A stretch of 64,000 bases of DNA from AP-15 sp963796155 (GTDB taxonomy: Bacteria; Pseudomonadota; Alphaproteobacteria; ATCC43930; CGMCC-115725): NCBI GenBank assembly GCA_963796155.1, contig CAWCKT010000009.1, positions 1-64,000 of the forward strand, read 5' to 3'. The stretch's first letter is position 1; the number at the start of each line of letters is the position of its first letter. This document shows, one piece after another, positions 57,855-64,000 of the stretch. The notes below the pieces were generated by a model that searched no databases, had not been told where the DNA came from, and was given only the letters and a program-made list of their open reading frames with translations. A program made the position numbers and the translations under genes.

Positions 57855-59351
57855 ATGGCGAAAATCGGTGCGATCGCTGCCCTCCTGCTGATCACGTTCG
57901 GTGCGGCCAGCCGTCTGCGCGGACGAGAAGCCCGATAGCGGGCTTCCGGCGCGGGTGGCGACCCGCCACGCGATCCTGCTCGGCGACCGGCGCATCGAGT
58001 ATGACGCGGTCGCCGAGACTTTGCCCTTGACCGATGCGAAAGGTGCGACGACCGCCACGGTGTTCACGATCTCCTACCTCACGGATGCCGCGCCTGGACG
58101 CGAGCGGCCGGTCAGCTTCGTGTTCAATGGCGGTCCCGGTGCGGCCTCGGTGTTTCTGCATTTGGGCGCCCTCGGGCCGCGGGTCATGGAGACGCCGGCA
58201 AACGGGGCGGTGCCGAGCCCGCCGGTTCGCCTCGTCGACAATCCGGCGACGTGGCTCGACTTCACCGACCTTGTCTTTATCGACCCGGTCGGCACCGGTT
58301 TCAGTCGCGGCAAGGGCAAGGAGGAAAACCCGGACAAGCCGTTCTGGGACGTGCGCGCCGACATCGCCTCGCTTGGCACGGTTCTCCGCCTGTGGCTGAC
58401 CCGGCACGACCGCTGGAGTTCGCCGATCTTTCTCGTCGGCGAGAGTTACGGCGGGTTCCGGGCGGCGACCATGGCGCAGGCGCTGCCGCATGATGTCGGT
58501 GTGACGGTCAGTGGGCTGGTGCTGATCTCACCGGCGCTCGACCTCTCGGCATTGCATCAGGACGAGCGCGACCTCCTGGCGGCCGCGTTCTTCCTGCCGT
58601 CTTACGCCGCGACCGCCGCGGTCTATGACCGGCGCCCGGCCGCGACCCCGCGGCGGTCGAGCGTTTTGCCCTTTCGGACTATTTCGTCGGCCTCGCCGGG
58701 CTCGAAGGTCAGCTCTCGCGCGGCGATCCTTTCATATCACAGGTCGCCGAGATCATCGGGCTTCCGGAGGATATCGTCCGCCGATATCGCGGCCGCATGC
58801 CGCGCCGGGTCTTTGCCCGCGAGATCCGGCGCGCCGAAGGCGAAGTGGTGAGCCTTTATGACGGCTCGATCACTCGCCCCGCCCGTCCCGACGAGGAACT
58901 GAGACGAATGCTCCCGACCCGGTGCTTCAGCCGGCGGTCGCCGCCTATGGGGCCGCGTTCAATGCCTATCGCGCCGACGCCCTCGGCTATCACACCGATC
59001 TGCCCTATCGCGTGCTGCCGCGCGACGTGTCGAGGCAATGGAACTGGCAGGGCGAGCGTCAAGGGGACGGGCTGGGTCTGGCGATGTCGTCGCTCGAGAC
59101 CGCACTGCTCGAGCACCCGGGAACAAGGGTATTGATCGTCAACGGGCATTATGACCTCGTGACACCCTATCTCGCCTCGCGCTGGCTCTTCCGATCAGCT
59201 GGCGGTTCCGGCCGCAGTGCGTGCCGGCATCCGTCTGCGCGTCTATGAGGGCGGTCACATGATGTACATGCGCCCGGATTCGCGCCTGCTCCTCTCCCGC
59301 GACGCCGCCGAGCTCTATGCCGCGCCCGGGGCCGCGCCGCCCTCGCAGTAA
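57855..59351 (+). pseudogene. Secreted S10-type serine carboxypeptidase, about four frameshifts
   Basis: The gene encodes a signal peptide (MAKIGAIAALLLITFGAA) and an S10 peptidase with NGGPGAASVFLHLGALGP, the nucleophile in VGESYGGFRA, the Asp in LIVNGHYDLVTPY and the His in YEGGHMMYM. The reading frame changes near 57905, 58650, 58905 and 59190, each by a single base. All catalytic residues survive, so the breaks may be sequence errors, yet four in one gene is more than elsewhere. I list it as a pseudogene with that doubt. Its end overlaps the start of the RNA methyltransferase gene. Confidence 0.75.
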
Positions 59352-60117
59352 CCGGACGGCGAAGCCGACGCGTCCGCCGCACGAGCGTGAGCTGTTGCGG
59401 ATCTGCGGGCTGGCCGCGGTGCGCGCACTCTTTGAAAGCGATGCGGGCCGAGCAGAGCGCCTCTTTTTCGAGCCCGGGCTGAGGGGCGAGGTCGACGGGT
59501 TCTGCCGGACGCTCGGGCGGGTCCGCAAGCCGTATCGCCAAGTCGATGAAGCGGAACTCACGCGCGTCGCCGGCACCGTGCTGCATGGCGGTGCCGTCGC
59601 CGTCGCCCGCCCGCGCCCACTGCCCGATCTCGACCCCGCTGTAGCCCGGAGCTGGGCGCAGGACGGCAAGCCGCTCCTGATCCTCGACGGCATCGGCAAC
59701 CCCCATAATCTCGGTGCGATCGCGCGCAGCGCCGCCTTCTTCGGGCTCGAGCGGATCGTGCTGGCCGACCGCCCCGACCAGGCGCTCCCCTCGGATGCCG
59801 CCTATCGTGTGGCGGAAGGCGGGCTCGAGTACTTGGCGCTCCACCGCGCTCGGCTCCCGGCGGCCTTGGGCGAGCTGCAGGGCGCCTACCGCGTCGTCGG
59901 CACCTCGCTCGCCGGGGGTTCCGCAGGGATGAAGCCGACCGGTGATCGCCCGGTCGCGTTGATCCTCGGCAACGAGAAGACCGGTCTCGATGCGGCCACG
60001 CTCGCCGCCTGCGACGACGTGGTGAAGATCCCGGGCAACGGGCGCGTGCAGTCTCTCAATGTGGCGAGTGCCGCGGCCATCCTCATCTATCTGCTGACCC
60101 GCTCCACCTCGGGCTGA
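59317..60117 (+). CDS. TrmH/SpoU-family RNA 2'-O-methyltransferase
   Basis: A 266-residue SPOUT methyltransferase. After a basic N-terminus comes the substrate-binding domain (ICGLAAVRALFES) and then the trefoil-knot domain with its three motifs: NPHNLGAIARSAAFFG, ALILGNEKTGL and IPGNGRVQSLNVASAAAI. It should methylate a ribose in rRNA or tRNA; the target cannot be told. The ATG at 59317 lies within the end of the S10 gene. It is convergent with the DTW gene and overlaps its end by 31 bases. Confidence 0.92.
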   Translation: MPRPGPRRPRSNRTAKPTRPPHERELLRICGLAAVRALFESDAGRAERLFFEPGLRGEVDGFCRTLGRVRKPYRQVDEAELTRVAGTVLHGGAVAVARPRPLPDLDPAVARSWAQDGKPLLILDGIGNPHNLGAIARSAAFFGLERIVLADRPDQALPSDAAYRVAEGGLEYLALHRARLPAALGELQGAYRVVGTSLAGGSAGMKPTGDRPVALILGNEKTGLDAATLAACDDVVKIPGNGRVQSLNVASAAAILIYLLTRSTSG

Positions 60118-60689
60118 CGGAAGGGGCGGGCCTCGACGATCAGGCGGTCGAGAGCGCCCAGCAGCGCAGCCTCGGCCTCTGGCCCCCCGCCGAGGTGCTT
60201 CGACAGCAACGCCACCGCTTCGAGTGTCGACAGCGCCTCGTGGCGTGGCTCGCGGCGAATTCGGCCGTAGCGCGACTTGTGCTGCGGGTTGAGCACCAGC
60301 CGGCGCAGCTTTAAGAGCCACGGGTTGCGCCACCACAGCGTCTTGGCCTCTTTCCAGGTGCCGTCGAGCAGGACCACGCCGGCGAGGCCGCGCAGCGTCG
60401 CCTCCTGATCCGCCGCGGGCTCGCCGTGCCGGTCGAGGGCGATGATTTCTCGCTGATGGCCGAGCGCCGCGGGGCGCGCCGAGCCGAGATAGAGCACCGC
60501 CCAGCGCTTCGGATCGGCCGAGCGGCCCAGCGCCCGCGACAGGTTCGGCCAGGACAGCCCGACCACCAGCTCGGCACGCCTCAGCATGGCGCGGGTCACC
60601 GCCGCGGTCGCCAACGCCTCCCCCTTCTCCTGCGGATGCTGCAGGATCAGCACAAAAAATCGATTGTCGACCGGTTCCGCGCTCGCCAT
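60087..60689 (-). CDS. DTW-domain protein (TapT-like aminocarboxypropyltransferase)
   Basis: A 200-residue DTW-domain protein. The core is visible: ILQHPQEKGEALATA, then LLDGTWKEAKTLWW with the name-giving Asp-Thr-Trp region, then SRYGRIRREP. Studied family members add the acp group from SAM to a tRNA uridine. The N-terminal Cys cluster found in many members is absent here. ATG 60689 has AGAGG upstream and lies back-to-back with the cupin gene. The family is fairly sure; the tRNA target is inferred. Confidence 0.82.
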   Translation of the reverse strand: MASAEPVDNRFFVLILQHPQEKGEALATAAVTRAMLRRAELVVGLSWPNLSRALGRSADPKRWAVLYLGSARPAALGHQREIIALDRHGEPAADQEATLRGLAGVVLLDGTWKEAKTLWWRNPWLLKLRRLVLNPQHKSRYGRIRREPRHEALSTLEAVALLSKHLGGGPEAEAALLGALDRLIVEARPFRQPEVERVSR

Positions 60690-60739
60690 GAGTGACCTCT
60701 GTCCGTCAACGGACAGCATAGCGGCAAAGGAGACCACCG

Positions 60740-61249
60740 ATGGTTCTCGAAGTAAGGCGTATCGTCACCGGGCACGACGCGAACGGCAAAGCCGTGATTA
60801 AGACCGACGAGCGATTCCCAGGCGTCAGCCGGTTGGGACGCCCGCACATCGCCGGGTGCGAAATCTGGTCCACCGATCGGATGCCGGTCGACAATTCGGA
60901 GGCGAGCGACGCCGCTCAGCGCAAAGGGTTCGTCACCCGCTACAATTACGTCGGCACCGGCCAGGGCACGGTCATCCGGATCACTGAATTCGCACCCGGC
61001 GCCCCCAAATTCATGCACCGGACCGAGACGGTCGACTATGCCCTGCTGCTGTCGGGCGAATGCGACCTCGAGCTCGACAGCGGCGAGGTGGCGCACCTGA
61101 AACCCGGCGACCTCGTCGTCCAGCGCGGCACGATGCACGCCTGGGTCAACCACGGACCCGCACCCTGCGTCTTCGCCTTCATCCTGATCGACGCCGAGCC
61201 CGCGACGGTAGCAGGCCAAGAGCTGCGGACCCACTTCCCGGCGCCTTAA
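60740..61249 (+). CDS. Cupin-domain protein
   Basis: A 169-residue single-cupin protein. The second half carries the cupin pattern: PKFMHRTETVDYALLLSGEC (motif 1, with His and Glu metal ligands) and GDLVVQRGTMHAWVN (motif 2, with His). The start has AAAGGAGA upstream. Such proteins are often dioxygenases or isomerases, but no substrate can be named. It is divergent from the DTW gene with a 50-base gap. Confidence 0.85.
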   Translation: MVLEVRRIVTGHDANGKAVIKTDERFPGVSRLGRPHIAGCEIWSTDRMPVDNSEASDAAQRKGFVTRYNYVGTGQGTVIRITEFAPGAPKFMHRTETVDYALLLSGECDLELDSGEVAHLKPGDLVVQRGTMHAWVNHGPAPCVFAFILIDAEPATVAGQELRTHFPAP

Positions 61250-61872
61250 CAGCCCGGAATCTCCAACTACCGGTAGCATTGGTATTTTCCGATCGGCGAA
61301 TCTATCGCGAGTCTGCCGCAAATTCTCGCCTATGGATTGAATAGCCCGGATTTCCGGCGTCGAACAATTCGGACACGTCCTCGGGGCGCGCGGGAGGCTC
61401 GGCAGCGGCGAGCGTCTTCTGGTTGCGGGAACCGGCACGGCGGTTCCCTGTTGCGGACGGCCGCCCCGGCACCAACCCCGGCGGTTTTAGTGAGAGCACA
61501 TCGGTCATCCGCACCTCCCTGGTTTCACCCCGGCGCCCCATGCAGGCGCCGCGATCGGCGGGAGATGTTATTTAGGTCATTTCATATTTATTACAATAGC
61601 AACAACCTGATGGACGAACTGGAAGCCGTCCACTCGTAGCGGTGCGAGCGCGGCGTCACCCCCCGACTGCCTAAGTAGCCGGTTGCATTCTGATCAACGA
61701 ACCAATCCAACGCAGCAGTCGCAGAAAGCATCGCCGGATCAACCATTGCTTATGTCCCCCATGGTCATCGTCGATGAAGAGGTAAATCGGGGGGACTCGG
61801 TTTATCCAAAGTCAGCTTGGCCGAGAACGATGGCGAGGCGGCGGCTTAGTGCGGACCGCCCAAGTCCGGGCG
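61250..61872. other. Intergenic region with one possible small gene
   Basis: About 620 bases between the cupin and the enoyl-CoA hydratase gene. Bases 61302-61508 hold a possible small gene (listed). Bases 61560-61610 are markedly A/T-rich and could hold its promoter (TTGTAA and TAAATA 16 bases apart on the minus strand, weak). The rest shows nothing. Confidence 0.4.
61302..61508 (-). CDS. Small hypothetical protein
   Basis: A 68-residue frame starting MTDVLSLKPPGLVPGRPSAT. GGGAGG lies 6 bases before the ATG, a good ribosome site. The protein is basic and low in complexity, with no signal peptide or membrane segment. The family is unknown. Confidence 0.4.
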   Translation of the reverse strand: MTDVLSLKPPGLVPGRPSATGNRRAGSRNQKTLAAAEPPARPEDVSELFDAGNPGYSIHRREFAADSR

Positions 61873-62661
61873 CTACCTTCCCAAGAATGTCAGCGGTGAC
61901 GGCTGGACACCAGCTTGGATAGCTTTCGCCGAATTGAGAATGCCTTTTGTCGTGTCTTCGGTCCCAAAGAGGTCGATCGCCACGTCGAGCATCATCACGT
62001 CGGCTGCGGCGATGCCTCCCGCCGACCACGCTTTGAGAAGCGTGCGCGCCGCCGCATAAGCCTTGGTTGGGCCGTTCGCGAGCTTGTCCACGAGATTACG
62101 GCTCGTTTCATCCAAATCGGCTTCAGGCACCACAAGCGTAGCAATGCCCAGATCGCCCGCGATGATGCCGCTAAACGGCTCACCCAACAGAGCGAGTTTA
62201 GCGGCGCGGGCGCGCCCAACGCGTTCTGCGAGCCGCTGTAGCCCGCCCGCCAACGGAATGTTACCCGAACGAATCTCGACGGCGAAAAATGTCGCATCCT
62301 CCGCCGCGACCAGAAAGTCGCAAGCAAGAGCAAGCTCGAACCCGCCGCCGATTGCTCCGCCCCGAACCACCGCCACGGTGGGAATGCGCAATGCCTCAAT
62401 GGCATGGAACGAACTGTTGCACTCGGCGATGAACGTGCGGAACCAGTCGGCGCTCTTTCCTGGCCACTCCGGGACATTACCCCCCATGCAGAAATTCGGG
62501 CCGTCCGACCGAATAACGAGCACCCGGCTGTCGCTCAGGCTCGCGTCATGGACTGCCGCGCGAAGGTCCACGGCGAACTGGCTGCCGATGCGGTTCGACG
62601 GGGGGTTCGCCAGGACAATGGTCCCGACGCCGCGATCCTTCTCAAATCTGACCGTCGTCAT
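61873..62661 (-). CDS. Enoyl-CoA hydratase/isomerase family protein
   Basis: A 262-residue crotonase-family protein. The oxyanion-hole segments are NFCMGGNVPEW and GGAIGGGFELALACDFLVA, followed by FFAVEIRSGNIPLAGGLQRL with the Glu region. ATG 62661 is chosen for its GGAGG site; the longer frame upstream has no similarity. It is divergent from a LysR gene that probably controls it. The reaction cannot be named. Confidence 0.86.
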   Translation of the reverse strand: MTTVRFEKDRGVGTIVLANPPSNRIGSQFAVDLRAAVHDASLSDSRVLVIRSDGPNFCMGGNVPEWPGKSADWFRTFIAECNSSFHAIEALRIPTVAVVRGGAIGGGFELALACDFLVAAEDATFFAVEIRSGNIPLAGGLQRLAERVGRARAAKLALLGEPFSGIIAGDLGIATLVVPEADLDETSRNLVDKLANGPTKAYAAARTLLKAWSAGGIAAADVMMLDVAIDLFGTEDTTKGILNSAKAIQAGVQPSPLTFLGR

Positions 62662-62775
62662 TTCAGTCACTCCTCCGTGCGCTGTCGGAAAGTAGGGGAC
62701 ATCGACTGCGCTCTGAAGCTGAGGATCGAACAACATACTGTTCTCACCAGGGAACGACGTGGCTCGCAAATGACC

Positions 62776-62794
62776 CAGATAATGAGATAATCTG
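62776..62794. promoter_or_regulatory. Candidate LysR operator
   Basis: CAGATAATGAGATAATCTG is an imperfect dyad centred at 62785, between the divergent enoyl-CoA hydratase and lysR genes and 14 bases before the lysR ATG. LysR proteins bind such AT-rich dyads and often repress their own gene. Confidence 0.4.
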
Positions 62795-62808
62795 CTCTAT
62801 GGGGAACA

Positions 62809-63744
62809 ATGTCGTCCCGCCGCGAGGATGAGCGCTTGCACGACCTCAACGATCTTCTGTTCTTCGCGGCGGTCGTTGAGCACAGCGGATTCTCTGCTGC
62901 CGCGCGGTCTCTGAGCCTTCCAAAATCAAGCGTCAGCCGTCATGTCGGTCGGTTGGAGGATCGGCTTGGCGTGCGCCTGCTGGAGCGGTCCACCCGCAAC
63001 GTGCGGCTCACCGAGATAGGCAGTTCCTATTACGCCCGGTGCAAGGCGATCCTCTCGGAACTTGAGACCGCCGAACAGGACCTCGCCTTATTGCGATCTG
63101 ATCCGATCGGCACAGTCCGGGTCAGTTGCCCCACCGGTCTTGCCCAATACGCGCTTGCGCGGATCGTGCCCGGCTTCCTGGCAGACTACCCTTTGGTCCG
63201 GGTGCAGATCATCGCCACCAATCGCGCGGTCGATCTCATCGAAGAAAAAGTGGATGTCGCTATTCGCGCTCGCACACGGCTAAATGACGAGACCTTGACG
63301 ATGCGCCGCCTGGGGAGCAGCACCCTTGTCTTCGTCGCGAGTCCCGACTTCGTTGATCGGCACCCGGTCTTGGTTCATCCATCTGATATTACAGGACTTC
63401 CATTTCTCAGCTTTCAGGAAGATACGGCCCGGCCAAGTTGGACTCTGACAGGCCCCGATGAAGCTGCCGCAGTTGTTGCATTCGACCCGATCCTATGGAC
63501 AAGTGAATTCAGCATTCTCGTGGAAGCTGCTTGTGCTGGAACAGGGATCTCTCTCTTACCGACTGAAGTTACCGTGCGACCGATCAGAGAAGGACGCTTG
63601 GTTCGGATACTCCCCGGTTGGTGCTCTGAGGAAATTACCCTTCATCTTGTATTCACGACCCGCCGAGGATTGGCGCCAGCGGTCAGGGTCTTCATCGACT
63701 ATCTCGCCGACCACTTTGTTTTTCGCGGGCCGGTGCGGGGATGA
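62809..63744 (+). CDS. LysR-family transcriptional regulator
   Basis: A 311-residue LysR-type regulator. The N-terminal winged helix (LLFFAAVVEHSGFSAAARSL and SSVSRHVGRLEDRLGVRLLE) is standard and is followed by the substrate-binding domain (GTVRVSCPTGLAQYALARIV). It belongs to the CrgA/AaeR-like group. The divergent enoyl-CoA hydratase gene is the likely target; the effector is unknown. Confidence 0.93.
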   Translation: MSSRREDERLHDLNDLLFFAAVVEHSGFSAAARSLSLPKSSVSRHVGRLEDRLGVRLLERSTRNVRLTEIGSSYYARCKAILSELETAEQDLALLRSDPIGTVRVSCPTGLAQYALARIVPGFLADYPLVRVQIIATNRAVDLIEEKVDVAIRARTRLNDETLTMRRLGSSTLVFVASPDFVDRHPVLVHPSDITGLPFLSFQEDTARPSWTLTGPDEAAAVVAFDPILWTSEFSILVEAACAGTGISLLPTEVTVRPIREGRLVRILPGWCSEEITLHLVFTTRRGLAPAVRVFIDYLADHFVFRGPVRG

Positions 63745-63902
63745 CCCAATAGGCCGCTTTCGAGCGCCCTATTCCTTTTCAGGCCGGGGGCGGCGCAAAC
63801 GCTAAATAAAGACCTTCTTGACGCGTTCGCGTCGAAAGCCCCATCTGGGACATTGGAGGATACAAATCAATCGAAACCGGCAGAAATGCTTGAGTTTTGA
63901 CG

Positions 63903-64000
63903 AATTCCAGAGCGCCATTGCCCGGACTTGATCCGGCCATCCACGAACTCCGGCACAGCTGCTGCCGCCTTCCGTGGATGCCCGGCACGAGGCAGCACGA
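63903..64000. repeat. Dispersed intergenic inverted repeat, cut by window end
   Basis: The sequence CCCGGACTTGATCCGGCCATCCACG ... CGTGGATGCCCGG is the kind of hairpin repeat common between genes in alphaproteobacteria; the arms ATCCACG and CGTGGAT pair. Bases 63745-63902 before it show no gene. Confidence 0.5.

Noticed and set aside
63779..63988. Minus-strand open frame at the window end
   Set aside because: It crosses the intergenic hairpin repeat and has no ribosome site.

Overview
The window is a stretch of high-GC chromosome from an alphaproteobacterium, probably of the Rhodospirillales/Rhizobiales kind. The evidence is the 14-gene nuoA-N operon running into birA, coaX and an RNase J gene, the tig-clpP-clpX-lon-hupB order, and short intergenic hairpin repeats typical of this class. 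The species cannot be read from the sequence.

Layout. 1-2.7 kb: the end of a TPR protein, an enoyl-CoA hydratase-like gene and radC. 3.0-4.4 kb: two tandem secreted paralogues of unknown family. 4.5-6.9 kb: a scar holding a displaced 3' end of uvrA, a 3' end of a foreign lon, a broken methyltransferase and a HepT/MntA-type toxin-antitoxin pair. 6.9-16.2 kb: uvrA, an HtrA-like protease, ssb, cbtBA, a GFA-family gene, a MetE-like methyltransferase, and a zur/znuC metal locus with a 40-residue membrane peptide. 16.3-37.3 kb: coaD, gyrA, rnj, coaX, birA and the complete nuo operon on the minus strand, mostly with overlapping stop and start codons. 37.5-49.2 kb: four tRNA genes (Asp, Val, Leu, His), an IS1380-like transposase squeezed between two of them, and the proteostasis genes hupB, lon, clpX, clpP and tig, then malonyl-CoA decarboxylase and nnr. 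49.2-53.8 kb: an accessory region beginning at tRNA-His with a DUF5677-like gene, a HEPN-like gene and a GIY-YIG-like nuclease, then about 1 kb of gene debris. 53.8-57.7 kb: a compact five-gene operon (two SDRs, a thioesterase, a methyltransferase, an MDR reductase). 57.9-64 kb: a broken S10 peptidase, a TrmH-type RNA methyltransferase, a DTW protein, a cupin, and an enoyl-CoA hydratase gene divergent from a LysR regulator.

Several genes are split by one-base shifts (ssb, birA, nuoM, two methyltransferases, the DUF5677-like gene, and the S10 peptidase about four times). Because ssb, birA and nuoM are normally single-copy and important, uncorrected indels in the assembly are the simplest explanation for most of these; the S10 gene and the first methyltransferase may be real pseudogenes.

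The most unusual points are: a 289-bp direct repeat of the uvrA 3' end that brackets the toxin-antitoxin region; the tRNA-His island with HEPN-like and GIY-YIG-like proteins; the tandem secreted paralogues; an SDR without the catalytic Tyr; and a GyrA whose quinolone-determining region reads Glu-Leu where E. coli has Asp82-Ser83.
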